DNA from: JAUWGC01 sp963753055
GTDB lineage: Bacteria > Bacteroidota > Bacteroidia > Bacteroidales > B18-G4
Assembly (NCBI GenBank): GCA_963753055.1
Contig: CAVWAP010000004.1
Location: forward strand, 496,001 to 560,000
Length of the DNA stretch: 64,000 nucleotides
Reading direction: 5' to 3'
The notes beneath the pieces are model-generated. The model did no database searches. It saw nothing but the letters and a program-made list of their open reading frames with translations, and was not told the DNA's origin. The position numbers and the translations under genes were made by a program. How positions within the stretch are numbered: position 1 is the first letter of the stretch; each line of letters starts with the position of its first letter. Shown here one piece after another: positions 7,636 to 16,846 of this stretch.

Positions 7636-8781
7636 TTAAAAGTGTTGTATTAGCTCCCGGCAGATGAATTCTGCAGCTTTTCCATCCCCGAAAATAGGAG
7701 GATACGCGAGGTCTGCTTTGTTTACAAGTGTACTATAAGCATTAAATATATTTTCAGCATTTGCATCTGTTATAATTGCTGTGCCATGTTCAACGATTTC
7801 GACCCATTCGGTTTCGGAGCGAAGGATAATGCATGGCTTTTGGTTGAAATAGGCTTCTTTCTGAACGCCACCAGAGTCGGTCATGATCAGCTTCGCATGT
7901 TTTTCCAGCAAGATCATGTCGAAGAAAGATACCGGCTCTATGATCGTGATATATGGATTGTTTTTTACCTCCTGTAATAATTCGAGGCCAAGGTTCTTGT
8001 CAAGGACATTCATCGTCCTGGGATGAAGGGGCAGTACGGTAAGGATTTTATGCTGGGTTGCAATGGCTAGTATGCCTTTAAATATTTCCTGCAATCGCTG
8101 CGGCTCATCTGTGTTATTATCACGGTGAATGGTGCCCAGGATGAAATCCTTGTTTTCAATATCCAGATCTGAAAGTATGTTTGAATACCCTGATGCTCTG
8201 GAGATGAAATAAAGGCTGTTGTCGAGCATCACATCCCCACAGTGATAGATTTTTGGATTATCAATAGAATATGGAGGGGATGTATCTGGTGCAAACCCTT
8301 CATTCATAAGATTATTCAGACCGGTTTTTGTGGGTGAGAATAGCAGGGTAGAAGCATGGTCGCAGGTTATCCTGTTGATTTCTTCAGGCATACGTTTATT
8401 GAATGAGCGAAGTCCGGCTTCGATATGCACCACCGGTACCTGTAACTTGGAACCTGCAACTGCACCAGCCAGTGTGGAATTGGTATCACCATAAACGACC
8501 AGGCACTGAGGTCTTTCTTTAATCAGCACTTCTTCAATACCTGTAATCATCTCAGCTGTCTGTTTGCCATGTGATTTAGAACCAACATTCAGGTTGTAAT
8601 CAGGTTCAGGTACCTGCATTTGATCGATAAATACCTGCGACATGTTATTATCGTAATGCTGGCCTGTATGCAGGATCACCTCTTTAATCTGGTCAGCAAA
8701 ATGCTCCTTGATTGCCCTGCTCAAAGCCGCGGCCTTGATTATCTGCGGCCTTGCCCCAATAACGGTTAGAATCTTAATCAT
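7636..8781 (-). CDS. wecB: UDP-N-acetylglucosamine 2-epimerase (non-hydrolysing)
   Basis: This 381-residue enzyme interconverts UDP-GlcNAc and UDP-ManNAc for surface polysaccharide synthesis. Family blocks are clear: VIGARPQIIKAAALS at the N-terminus, HTGQHYDNNMSQVF, VYGDTNSTLAG, HIEAGLRSFN, MPEEINR, GTIHRDNNTD, and the UDP-binding region TDSGGVQKEAYF. Length is normal. Both ends are bordered by short tandem repeats. No polysaccharide cluster lies next to it, so the polymer it serves is not evident. Confidence 0.95.
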   Translation of the reverse strand: MIKILTVIGARPQIIKAAALSRAIKEHFADQIKEVILHTGQHYDNNMSQVFIDQMQVPEPDYNLNVGSKSHGKQTAEMITGIEEVLIKERPQCLVVYGDTNSTLAGAVAGSKLQVPVVHIEAGLRSFNKRMPEEINRITCDHASTLLFSPTKTGLNNLMNEGFAPDTSPPYSIDNPKIYHCGDVMLDNSLYFISRASGYSNILSDLDIENKDFILGTIHRDNNTDEPQRLQEIFKGILAIATQHKILTVLPLHPRTMNVLDKNLGLELLQEVKNNPYITIIEPVSFFDMILLEKHAKLIMTDSGGVQKEAYFNQKPCIILRSETEWVEIVEHGTAIITDANAENIFNAYSTLVNKADLAYPPIFGDGKAAEFICRELIQHF

Positions 8782-8792
8782 ATCATACTTTT

Positions 8793-8834
8793 CTGTTCAC
8801 TGTTCACTGTTCACTGATCACTGTTCACTGTTTA
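8793..8834. repeat. Heptamer tandem repeat CTGTTCA
   Basis: Six consecutive 7-bp units (four perfect, plus CTGATCA and CTGTTTA) fill the gap between radC and wecB. The final unit contains the radC stop codon. Confidence 0.92.
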
Positions 8835-9530
8835 CAGGATATTGTCATCTGCAAAGCTATAATAATTCCCGTCACCAACAATGATATGGTCAAGGACCTG
8901 TATGTCGAGATGATTGCCTGCATCACGCAATTTATGCGTTAGTTTGATATCTGCATCACTGGGGTTTACGTTGCCGCTGGGATGATTATGGCACAGGATT
9001 ACTGATGATGCGCTGTTTTCCAGAGCGATCTTATATATTTTCCTGGGGTCAGCCACTGTGCCTGAGATACCTCCTTCACTTATATTAAAACTGTTTAGTA
9101 CTCGATTGGCGCGGTTAAGCAGGATGATCCAAAACTCTTCATATTGGACATCCCCGATGTTTGTTTTAATAATATCAAACGCATCCTTGCTGCAGGATAT
9201 TTTCTTTCTTGATAATACAGGTGCACCATTACGGCGGTTTGAAAGCTCCAGCGCGGCAATGATGACTATGGCCTTGGCCTTGCCTATACCGTTGAATTTC
9301 ACCAGGTCTGCTACAGATATTTTAGATATCTCATTCAGGTTATCCTGGTAAGCGTTAAGGATTCTTTTTGCCAGGTCGACAGCCGTTTCATTCCTGTTGC
9401 CGGTACCTAAAAGAATAGCCATCAGCTCTGCATTACTTAATGTCTTTTTCCCCTTTTGGAGTAATTTTTCGCGAGGGCGGTCTTCTTCTGCCCATTGCTT
9501 AATGCTGATAAAGTCGGTGTAAGTTTTCAT
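8832..9530 (-). CDS. radC: RadC family JAMM-domain protein
   Basis: From the chosen ATG at 9530 the product has 232 residues. It contains an N-terminal helix-hairpin-helix region (FNGIGKAKA) and a C-terminal JAB1/MPN metalloprotease-like domain with the JAMM motif HNHPSG-x5-D starting at residue 181. RadC proteins are linked to DNA metabolism, but their activity remains unsettled. A longer frame starts at 9587, but that Met sits inside the rpsT terminator hairpin (9573-9603), so the 9530 start is preferred. Confidence 0.93.
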   Translation of the reverse strand: MKTYTDFISIKQWAEEDRPREKLLQKGKKTLSNAELMAILLGTGNRNETAVDLAKRILNAYQDNLNEISKISVADLVKFNGIGKAKAIVIIAALELSNRRNGAPVLSRKKISCSKDAFDIIKTNIGDVQYEEFWIILLNRANRVLNSFNISEGGISGTVADPRKIYKIALENSASSVILCHNHPSGNVNPSDADIKLTHKLRDAGNHLDIQVLDHIIVGDGNYYSFADDNIL

Positions 9531-9571
9531 GTCCGGAAATATTTGGTTATATAGGTTAATTCCCGGAAAAC

Positions 9572-9603
9572 AAAAAAGTCTCACCAAAATGATGAGACTT
9601 TTT
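9572..9603 (-). terminator. rpsT terminator
   Basis: A perfect 11-bp stem (9573-9583 and 9593-9603) with a 9-nt loop ends in a T run on the minus strand. It lies between the rpsT stop and the radC start. Confidence 0.88.
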
Positions 9604-9627
9604 CAAATATTTTTCAAAAAGCTGTAT

Positions 9628-9879
9628 TTACATGCCTGAAACTTGCTTGTTAAGCTTCGATTTCAGGTTAGCAGCCTTGTTTTTATGAATGACTGATTTT
9701 TTTACCAGTTTATCTATCATTGAGACCATTTTTGGAAAGTTTTCTTCCGCTTCTTTCTTGTCTTTCAACGATCTGAATTTACGCAATGCATTACGCATGG
9801 ACTTTGCATGATAACGGTTTCTCTGCCTTCTTTTTTCGTTTGACCTGATCCGCTTTAAAGCTGATTGATGATTTGCCAT
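9628..9879 (-). CDS. rpsT: 30S ribosomal protein S20
   Basis: The 83-residue basic protein starts MANHQSALKRIRSNEKRRQRNR and continues with the helical-bundle pattern of S20, which binds 16S rRNA early in 30S assembly. It is a single-gene unit with its own terminator (9572-9603) and its own promoter (9922-9959). Length and charge are normal. Confidence 0.97.
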   Translation of the reverse strand: MANHQSALKRIRSNEKRRQRNRYHAKSMRNALRKFRSLKDKKEAEENFPKMVSMIDKLVKKSVIHKNKAANLKSKLNKQVSGM

Positions 9880-9921
9880 TGATGATTTATTTTAATAATA
9901 TGATTTCCTCTTTTCAAAAAC

Positions 9922-9959
9922 GGAGTGCAAAAATCGGAATTTTTTTTGAATTAGACAAG
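9922..9959 (-). promoter_or_regulatory. rpsT promoter: CTTG-N20-GATTTTTG-CACTCC
   Basis: On the minus strand CTTG (9956-9959), a 20-bp spacer, GATTTTTG (9928-9935, one mismatch to TAnnTTTG) and CACTCC (9922-9927) match the layout of the rpsF and tRNA promoters. Confidence 0.75.
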
Positions 9960-10051
9960 TTTAATTACAAAAATATTAGATAATCCAGATCAGGATATGA
10001 GAATCTGGTCATTGGTTTAGTTGCCTATTTGAGTTCTTTGGATATAATCTG

Positions 10052-10696
10052 TCATACCGGAGTAATCTGATTGTTCCTCATCATCTCTTCATATCTTTTA
10101 TCTAATTGAATTTCTATTACTTCTTCCGGTTTAAAGATCACATTTACAAGGATGCCGGAGATCATATTATCCAGTTCCTTATAGAACTCTTTTTCGTTTG
10201 AGATTAGGTTAATATCAGAGGTGCTTACCATATCTTCAAGTAGCTTGTATTCGGAATCACCTGCTTTATTGCCAAATGAATGTTCGCTATAAAGTAGCAT
10301 ATCCAGGTTTCGGGTCTGGGTCATTTGGTGGAAAGACCTGCCTAGTTTTAGTTCCAGCACATCTACTGTGCTTTTGGTTGAATCTGTATGATATGCTTCG
10401 ATTAAGCCCGTCAGAACAGCCCGTGTAATCATGGCTTTTGGGATAATGACCTCCTTACCTTCTGTAATAATAAATGTTGAGTCTGAGGTAAACTCAATAA
10501 CCCAGATCTCACCCTGATAAGTATCGATAAGCGCATTTTGATCGTGGAGTTTTTCCTGTTCGGCTATCAGCTGATCACTTGGAGTTAATTGGCTTATAGT
10601 GGTAAAATTACTACCGTTCTGGCCATTTTGTATGGTTTGCCCTATGGCCCAGCATGATAGTAATAACCCTACCAAAAGGATAGTATATTTTTTCAT
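10052..10696 (-). CDS. Secreted protein of unknown function
   Basis: I do not recognise this 214-residue protein. It has a clear signal peptide (MKKYTILLVGLLLSCWAIGQ) and a mixed alpha/beta composition with no repeated cysteines and no T9SS sorting domain, so it probably stays in the periplasm or outer membrane. It is transcribed alone. Between it and rpsT (9880-10051) I see only the rpsT promoter. Confidence 0.65.
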   Translation of the reverse strand: MKKYTILLVGLLLSCWAIGQTIQNGQNGSNFTTISQLTPSDQLIAEQEKLHDQNALIDTYQGEIWVIEFTSDSTFIITEGKEVIIPKAMITRAVLTGLIEAYHTDSTKSTVDVLELKLGRSFHQMTQTRNLDMLLYSEHSFGNKAGDSEYKLLEDMVSTSDINLISNEKEFYKELDNMISGILVNVIFKPEEVIEIQLDKRYEEMMRNNQITPV

Positions 10697-10948
10697 TTCG
10701 AATCGTATTAGATTTGGGCTAAAGAACGTTTTGGTCTGATAATCAGTAATACAACACTATTTCCACTTGCCTGGACCTTATGGCGACCAGTGTAATTGCC
10801 TGAATATCACTGATACATAAAGATACATCATGGCGGAAAGGAATTCAATGGGTAATATTACTAAAAACGTTGAGCGACGGAGGGTATATTTCGCGTAGCT
10901 GTAGTAGTTTGTTGAAAATACGTTGGAAGGGATTAGTAGTTGGTGGTT

Positions 10949-11107
10949 GGTGGACATACCGGTCAAACTGAACACCTGAAACCGGAGTAAAGTGAACACC
11001 TGGATTCATGCTTTAGAGATGCTCTAATATACTGGTTAGATGAAAGATGTGAGACTAATGACTCTGGTATTGAGGTGTTCAATTATTTTCGAAAACAAGT
11101 GTCCACC
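10949..11107. mobile_element. Relic of an IS21-like element (both ends, no transposase)
   Basis: The 159-bp stretch begins GGTGGACA and ends TGTCCACC. Inside, TGAACACCTG occurs twice near the left end (22 bp apart) and GAGGTGTTCA once, inverted, near the right end. Nested repeats at inverted termini are typical of IS21-family ends. No transposase remains. It occupies part of the 430-bp gap 10697-11126, where no coding sequence is convincing. Confidence 0.4.
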
Positions 11108-11126
11108 AGCTCTAGTATAGGCTATC

Positions 11127-13478
11127 TTATTCATAACGAAGCACATCAACAGGGTTTTTTCTGGAAGCCCGGTAAACCTGTAATATCACTGTTAGTAATG
11201 CTGTTATTATTACAATTAATCCTGCTACTGCGAATATTGTCCAAGATAGATTTATTTTATAGGCAAAATTATCGAGCCAGTTTATTGAGAAATAATAGCC
11301 TACAGGAACAGCAAGGAAAATCGCTATTAAAACCAGTTTGATGAAATCAGAAAGAAAAATTACTACAATCTTTGATATAGAAGCTCCAAACACTTGGCGG
11401 ATTCCGATTTCTTTGAATCTACGTTCAATCATAAAGGATGACAGACCGAATAACCCCATGCATGATATTAGAATTATCAGTATTGAACTAATATTCATGA
11501 TTTGTTTCACCCTGGCTTCTTCAATATAAAGATCCTTAACATTTTGTTCAAGTACCTCATAACTGAATTGTTCGTTAGGAAGTATCTCCTTGAACTTTTC
11601 CTCAACAAACGTTAAGGCTTTATCCCATTGTTCAGCATGCAACCTTATAGACAGCATATCAATGCCCCAACCCATAAAAATTACTAATGGTTCAATTTTA
11701 TTATGTATTGATGCATAATGGAAATCCTTTACGACTCCAATAACTTTCATTTCAGCGTCACCTATTCTTATCGATACACCAATTGGATTTAGAAGGCCCA
11801 TGTCCTTTACAGCAGTTTCGTTAATCAAACAGGATTGTTGCATGTCTGTTGATAATTCAGGAGAGAAAAATCTACCATCAACTATTTTGATATCATACAA
11901 AGTATCAAAATCAAACATAATACCCATAATTCCAAGTGTAGGTAAAATATGCCCGGGTTCTTGTCCTTCCCAGCTGATTCTATTTCCTCCCACTGATGAT
12001 TCCCATGAATCGAGGGTGGTATTGGAAGCGGCAATATTTAAAACATACGGGCTTGCAAGGAGTTCAGGAATTAAGGTCCTGTATGTTCTTCCTATACCAC
12101 TTGTAATATTCATACAAATGATATCCTCTTTATGATAACCCAGGTCTTTGTTCAATGCATAATTTACCTGGCGGTTGATGGTGAAGCTGATGATTATTAC
12201 TGCCACCGAAAGAAAAAACTGAAATACAACAAGTATCTTCCTGAAAATCAACTGACCGGTTTTGGTTTTGAATGATCCCTTGATGCAATTTATTATATTG
12301 AATGATGACTGGATGATGGCAGGATATATACCGGCAATTAATCCCGTAATAATGCCAAAAAAAAGTAAGATTAAAATATTGGAAAAGGAATAATCCAGTT
12401 CCAGTTTTTTGTCAATTAATTCGTTGATAAATGGAAGGCTAAGCTGTACAATGATTACAGCAAAATTTATGGCGATCAGAGCCAGCAATATTGATTCGGT
12501 AAGAAACTGAAATATCAATTGTTTTTTTTCAGCACCCACAACTTTGCGTATACCAATTTCTCTTGAACGGGTTACCGAGATAGCAATTGATAGATTTAGA
12601 TAGTTTATACAAGCTATCAGGATAATGAAAATCGCAACCATGGAAAGAACATAAATATAGGTGATCAGACCACCACCTCCCAGGTCTTGAAGGTGCATCA
12701 TCGTGATGGGCTGAATCCTTATATCAGTATTCGATTCAGGAAGGTGCCTTTTCTTAACACCTTCTACTTTTTTGCTCAATGCTCCGACATCAACCTTTTC
12801 TGGATTCAGCAGAATATATGTTTGAAAGTTCCTTGATCCCCATTCGTTGGTATTCCAGTTATATACCTCTTTGAAAATTTCGAATGGTACAAAAAACTCA
12901 TAATTGGTATAAAAATGTGTTTCTTCGGGAAAATCTTTATAAATCCCTGTTACCCTGGCGTCGTACCAATCTTGAACCTTTACTAATTGATCCATGGGGT
13001 CTTCATCCCCAAATATTTTTTCTGCCAGTGACTCTGACAGTATGATATTGTGAATATCTGAAAAAGCATTTGCTGCACTTCCTTTCACAAAATGCAAGGA
13101 AAACATTGTAAAGAAAGATGAATCTACCGGTGTTCCAACCTCTGAAAAACCTTTTGAGTCTTTGCTGATAAGCCATTTTCTGGAGCTGGTTCTTGCGTAA
13201 TCTTTTATTTCAGGAAGTTCCTGCACGAGTGCCGGACCCAATGCTGTTGAGGTGAGACCAGAATATTTCTTGCCACTTGGATACGTTTGTTCACAATAGG
13301 CAAGGTATAATGATTCATGATTGTCGAAGCACTTTGCATAACTAGTTTCATGTTTGATCCAAAGTGAAATAATTATCGCTGTGGCCAACCCAATCGCCAA
13401 TCCAAAAATGTTTATTGTAGAAGCAACTTTGTTTCTTATAATATTCCTGAAGGCAATCTTTATGTAATTTTTAATCAT
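11127..13478 (-). CDS. FtsX/MacB-like ABC transporter permease
   Basis: From the ATG at 13478 the product has 783 residues. It shows two MacB-type halves: an N-terminal membrane segment after NYIKIAFRNIIRNK, a large periplasmic domain, an FtsX-like three-helix bundle (SREIGIRKVVGAEKKQL), then a second periplasmic domain and bundle (RFKEIGIRQVFGASISK), ending NPVDVLRYE. This architecture is common in Bacteroidota permeases that move lipids, peptides or antibiotics. The ATPase is not encoded nearby. A longer frame begins at 13514, but the sigma-54 site at 13509-13526 would put its start codon upstream of the transcript start. Confidence 0.92.
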   Translation of the reverse strand: MIKNYIKIAFRNIIRNKVASTINIFGLAIGLATAIIISLWIKHETSYAKCFDNHESLYLAYCEQTYPSGKKYSGLTSTALGPALVQELPEIKDYARTSSRKWLISKDSKGFSEVGTPVDSSFFTMFSLHFVKGSAANAFSDIHNIILSESLAEKIFGDEDPMDQLVKVQDWYDARVTGIYKDFPEETHFYTNYEFFVPFEIFKEVYNWNTNEWGSRNFQTYILLNPEKVDVGALSKKVEGVKKRHLPESNTDIRIQPITMMHLQDLGGGGLITYIYVLSMVAIFIILIACINYLNLSIAISVTRSREIGIRKVVGAEKKQLIFQFLTESILLALIAINFAVIIVQLSLPFINELIDKKLELDYSFSNILILLFFGIITGLIAGIYPAIIQSSFNIINCIKGSFKTKTGQLIFRKILVVFQFFLSVAVIIISFTINRQVNYALNKDLGYHKEDIICMNITSGIGRTYRTLIPELLASPYVLNIAASNTTLDSWESSVGGNRISWEGQEPGHILPTLGIMGIMFDFDTLYDIKIVDGRFFSPELSTDMQQSCLINETAVKDMGLLNPIGVSIRIGDAEMKVIGVVKDFHYASIHNKIEPLVIFMGWGIDMLSIRLHAEQWDKALTFVEEKFKEILPNEQFSYEVLEQNVKDLYIEEARVKQIMNISSILIILISCMGLFGLSSFMIERRFKEIGIRQVFGASISKIVVIFLSDFIKLVLIAIFLAVPVGYYFSINWLDNFAYKINLSWTIFAVAGLIVIITALLTVILQVYRASRKNPVDVLRYE

Positions 13479-13508
13479 AACAAAATCAGGCATTGGTTGA
13501 TATTGAAT

Positions 13509-13526
13509 TTGCAATATCCGTACCTA
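13509..13526 (-). promoter_or_regulatory. Sigma-54 promoter for the ABC permease
   Basis: On the minus strand TAGGTACG-GATA-TTGCA matches the sigma-54 consensus TGGCACG-N4-TTGCA, with the required GG-N10-GC spacing. It predicts a start near 13499, about 20 bp before the permease ATG. The divergent gene is an NtrC-type sigma-54 activator. Confidence 0.7.
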
Positions 13527-13622
13527 AATTGTAACAAGCTGATATTCTGATGAATAGTAATTTATTAAATTGGTCTCAGGTTATGATGTGTCTCATTATC
13601 ATACAATGCCTGCATCAAAATC

Positions 13623-15038
13623 ATGCATTTGGCTTATCTTTATATTAATAAAAATAATATTAAAGTGGACAAAAGCGGTAGATTATTAATCGTTGATGAT
13701 AATAAGAGTGTTCTGGATTCTCTTGAATTGCTCCTGAAGTACAGGTTTGAAGAGGTATTAGCAATTTCCAACCCCAACATGATCATATCCATCTTGGAAA
13801 AAAATGATATTGACGTGGTTTTACTTGACATGAACTTCTCGGCTGGCCAAAATACAGGAAATGAAGGAATTTACTGGATGAGAAGGATCAGAAAATTAAA
13901 ACCTGATATAAGTATCATACCCATTACTGCTTATGGTGATGTTGAAAGAGCAGTGGCCACTATGAAGGAAGGTGCCATTGATTTTATCCTGAAACCCTGG
14001 GAGAATAATAAACTCCTGGCAACATTACAGGTTGCATTATTGTTAAAAAAATCAAAAGACGAATTAAAAATATTGCATAAGAAAGAAGAATTTTTGAAAG
14101 AAGATAAAGATCAGTCGTATGGTCATTTGCTATGGAAATCGGATTCAATGCAAGAGGTCTATAATACGATAAAGAAGGTGGCAGCAACAGATGCCAATAT
14201 TTTGCTTTTGGGTGAGAATGGAACCGGAAAAGAACTTGCTGCCTATATGATTCACAAATTATCAAAACGCAACATGGAGGTATTTGTACGTGTGGATTTA
14301 GGTGCATTAAGTGAATCTCTCTTCGAAAGCGAGCTATTTGGTCACAGGAAAGGAGCGTTTACAGATGCGAAAACTGAAAGGACAGGAAAGATGGAAAGTG
14401 CTAAAGATGGAACCTTATTTTTAGATGAAATTGCAAACCTTTCATTACCAATTCAGTCGAAACTGCTTACCGCAATTCAGCGTAAATCTATCGTTCCGCT
14501 GGGAAGCAATAAGGAACAATCTGTTAACTTCAGGCTTATCTGTGCTACAAACGGAAACCTTCCAGAACTCATGTCTAAAAAGCTTTTCAGAGAAGATCTT
14601 CTTTACAGGATAAACACGATAGTAATTGAAATGCCTCCTTTAAGAAAACGAAAAGAGGATATTGAATTTCTGGCCATGCACTTCCTGAATAATTTTAAAG
14701 AAAAATATAGCAAGCCTAAACTTATGATAGATGAAACAGGGATTCATAGATTGAAAGATTACCACTGGCCTGGAAATGTAAGGGAACTGAAGCATACCAT
14801 TGAGAAGGCTGTTATTCTTAGTGATTCCGACATCCTTACCGAAAAAAACTTTCAATTAAGGACCCTTGAGTTTAAGTCCAATGTCAACATTAGTCCCATT
14901 TCTTTAGAAGACGCAGAGAAAATTGTTATTTCCAATGCGCTAAAAAATAATAAGGGTAACATCAGTAATACTGCCAGGGAGCTTAAGATTGGCAGGCAAA
15001 CACTATATAGAAAAATAGAGAAGTTTCAACTCAAATAA
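13623..15038 (+). CDS. NtrC-family sigma-54-dependent response regulator
   Basis: This 471-residue activator has a receiver domain (acidic pair D25/D26, phosphoacceptor D69, T102, K124), an AAA+ domain (Walker A GENGTGKE at 197-204, sigma-54 loop GAFTDA at 244-249, Walker B FLDEIA at 266-271) and a Fis-type helix-turn-helix at the C-terminus (NTARELKIGRQTLYRKI). The sigma-54 contact loop reads GAFTDA rather than GAFTGA, a variant I recall from other Bacteroidota regulators. A GTG at 13665 is an alternative start, nearer the usual receiver start. It sits 7 bp before its likely partner kinase and is divergent from the permease it probably controls. Confidence 0.93.
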   Translation: MHLAYLYINKNNIKVDKSGRLLIVDDNKSVLDSLELLLKYRFEEVLAISNPNMIISILEKNDIDVVLLDMNFSAGQNTGNEGIYWMRRIRKLKPDISIIPITAYGDVERAVATMKEGAIDFILKPWENNKLLATLQVALLLKKSKDELKILHKKEEFLKEDKDQSYGHLLWKSDSMQEVYNTIKKVAATDANILLLGENGTGKELAAYMIHKLSKRNMEVFVRVDLGALSESLFESELFGHRKGAFTDAKTERTGKMESAKDGTLFLDEIANLSLPIQSKLLTAIQRKSIVPLGSNKEQSVNFRLICATNGNLPELMSKKLFREDLLYRINTIVIEMPPLRKRKEDIEFLAMHFLNNFKEKYSKPKLMIDETGIHRLKDYHWPGNVRELKHTIEKAVILSDSDILTEKNFQLRTLEFKSNVNISPISLEDAEKIVISNALKNNKGNISNTARELKIGRQTLYRKIEKFQLK

Positions 15039-15045
15039 TAGTCAG

Positions 15046-16422
15046 ATGCTTGTAAATAGATTATATATTGTTTTGATTATCCGGATTACTTTGATCGTGC
15101 TCAGTTCGCTGGCTTTTGCATTTTCCTTTTTCATTTTCAAAGACATTCTGATAAACATAAACTTGCTTGTTTTACTGATCCTGCAAATAGTATTACTGAT
15201 CAGAAAGATAAACCTGGTAAATTATGAACTGAGCGATTTTTTCAGCTCAATAGAATTTGATGATACTTCCCTGATTATAGATGACAAGTATAAGTGGAAA
15301 TCCCACGCCAGGCTCTGTAATGCTATCGGAAGGATAAATGAAAAGATAAAAGAGATCAAAAGACATGATGCAGCTACAGAAGTATATTTTCAAAATATGG
15401 TGGAGCATATTGATGTAGGGATCCTATCCCTCGACAACAATTCCCGAATCGATATCTGCAATACGGCTTTTAAACGTATATTAGGGCTGGAAGGCGAGGT
15501 GACATCATCCATTATGAAAAATGAGTTCCCGCTTCTTCATGACCTTATTATCAATATTCCGGCAGGAGAAAAAGAGTTGTTTTCTCTAAATCGAGAAGGA
15601 AACAATTTAAATTTATTTATAGATGCTACTTCATTTCCCCTGCTTGGGAAGAAAATGAAACTTATATCAGTCCAGAATATTAAAGCCGAACTTGATGACA
15701 GAGAGCTTTCAACATGGCAAAAGATGATCAGGGTTCTCACGCATGAGATCATGAATTCTATCAGCCCGGTTTCTTCTACAATAAAAACGATTAAAGAATT
15801 CCTTACTACTGAGGATAATAAAACCGCTTTACGACCTGAAGATCTAACTGCAGATTTAGTTGCTGATTCGGTCAGGGGATTGGAGATAATTGATGAACGC
15901 AGTGCAGGTCTGAAGGGTTTTGTTCAGAAATTCAGAAGCCTTACACTGCTGCCTGAACCTGAACCTGAACACATAAATGTTTCAACTGTATTAGGGGAGA
16001 TTCAGCATTTAATGAAAGGGGTATTGGAAGAAAAAAATATTGGGTTTATTGTTCATCCTGTGGAAAGAGAAATACAGTTTAATGCGGATAGAAAATTATT
16101 GCATCATGTTCTTATTAACTTGATAAATAATGCAGTGGATGCTTTGGAAGATGCTAAAAATCCACAGATAACGATTTATACCCTTAAGAAAGAAAATAAT
16201 GTCATCATAAAGATTATTGATAATGGAGAAGGCATTCATCCTGACAAGATCGATGATATATTCACTCCTTTCTTTACCACAAGAGAAAAAGGTTCAGGAA
16301 TTGGATTAAGCGTTTGCAAGCAAATAATGAGAATGCATGGAGGTGATATCAGTGTGAAATCAACTCAAGGACAGGGAAGTACATTTGTATTACAATTTGT
16401 TTCCAGGATTGAATATTCCTAA
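15046..16422 (+). CDS. Sensor histidine kinase, NtrY-like
   Basis: The 458-residue membrane kinase has two N-terminal membrane segments (residues ~8-55), a PAS-like domain (about 112-215), a dimerisation/phosphoacceptor helix with H233 in RVLTHEIMNS, and an ATPase domain with N361 (LINNAVDAL), DNGEG (392-396) and GSGIGLSV (416-423). The loop between the two membrane segments is very short, so it probably senses signals in the membrane or cytoplasm. It is co-transcribed with the NtrC-like regulator. Confidence 0.93.
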   Translation: MLVNRLYIVLIIRITLIVLSSLAFAFSFFIFKDILININLLVLLILQIVLLIRKINLVNYELSDFFSSIEFDDTSLIIDDKYKWKSHARLCNAIGRINEKIKEIKRHDAATEVYFQNMVEHIDVGILSLDNNSRIDICNTAFKRILGLEGEVTSSIMKNEFPLLHDLIINIPAGEKELFSLNREGNNLNLFIDATSFPLLGKKMKLISVQNIKAELDDRELSTWQKMIRVLTHEIMNSISPVSSTIKTIKEFLTTEDNKTALRPEDLTADLVADSVRGLEIIDERSAGLKGFVQKFRSLTLLPEPEPEHINVSTVLGEIQHLMKGVLEEKNIGFIVHPVEREIQFNADRKLLHHVLINLINNAVDALEDAKNPQITIYTLKKENNVIIKIIDNGEGIHPDKIDDIFTPFFTTREKGSGIGLSVCKQIMRMHGGDISVKSTQGQGSTFVLQFVSRIEYS

Positions 16423-16468
16423 TTTCCATTTCTTGATTCAAACTTGTTGAGCTCAAATACCTTCATAG

Positions 16469-16536
16469 TGTGCATATTCTTGTTAAACTGAGCAGGTGAT
16501 TCCTGACCAAATTGAGCAGTCATTTTCGACAAACCA
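16469..16536. mobile_element. Possible IS21-like end relic
   Basis: Two similar blocks, AAACTGAGCAGGTG and AAATTGAGCAGTC, lie about 23 bp apart, followed by ATTTTCGACAAACC. The latter resembles ATTTTCGAAAACA at the right end of the relic at 10949-11107. No transposase is present. The rest of the 290-bp gap 16423-16712 contains only the tRNA-Glu terminator. Confidence 0.3.
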
Positions 16537-16665
16537 CTATTCTTAAATTTGCAACAAGCAGCTTTCTGTCACCCAGATAGGCGTAGCATCAAAACAGGAA
16601 TTTAATGCTCAAGTAGAATAGGAATGAGGTGCTTACTTTGACAGGATTTTCCACTTAAAAACAAA

Positions 16666-16698
16666 AAACCCTTGCAAGTGATTGATATGCAAGGGTTT
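16666..16698 (-). terminator. tRNA-Glu terminator
   Basis: An 11-bp stem (AAACCCTTGCA and TGCAAGGGTTT) with an 11-nt loop is followed on the minus strand by a T-rich run, 15 bp after the tRNA. Confidence 0.85.
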
Positions 16699-16712
16699 AT
16701 GTTGTGTTAATG

Positions 16713-16786
16713 TAGCCCGTAGGGGATTCGAACCCCTGTTACCAGGATGAAAACCTGGCGTCCTGACCTGGCTAGACGAACGGGCC
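16713..16786 (-). tRNA. tRNA-Glu (anticodon TTC)
   Basis: The minus strand folds into a full cloverleaf: acceptor GGCCCGT with ACGGGCT (G-U closing pair, as usual for tRNA-Glu), anticodon arm CCAGG-TTTTCAT-CCTGG and T arm AGGGG-TTCGAAT-CCCCT. The anticodon is TTC. CCA is not fully encoded. Confidence 0.96.
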
Positions 16787-16796
16787 CCGTATTTTG

Positions 16797-16833
16797 GGAG
16801 TGCAAATGTAAAAGTTTTTTTTATTCCGGCAAA
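16797..16833 (-). promoter_or_regulatory. tRNA-Glu promoter: TTTG-N19-TACATTTG-CACTCC
   Basis: On the minus strand TTTG (16830-16833), 19 bp, TACATTTG (16803-16810) and CACTCC (16797-16802) form the same arrangement as the rpsF and tRNA-Asp promoters. Confidence 0.85.
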
Positions 16834-16846
16834 AAAATATCAAATT

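Noticed and set aside
9531..9587. Longer radC start giving a 251-residue protein
   Set aside because: The start codon lies inside the rpsT terminator hairpin, and the extra residues do not match the family.
10778..10999. Minus-strand frame of 73 codons
   Set aside because: It covers the IS21-like relic, has no family pattern, and its composition looks random.
13540..13622. Sigma-54 site for the NtrC-like gene
   Set aside because: TTGG occurs near 13567, but the second element reads TG instead of GC at the required spacing.
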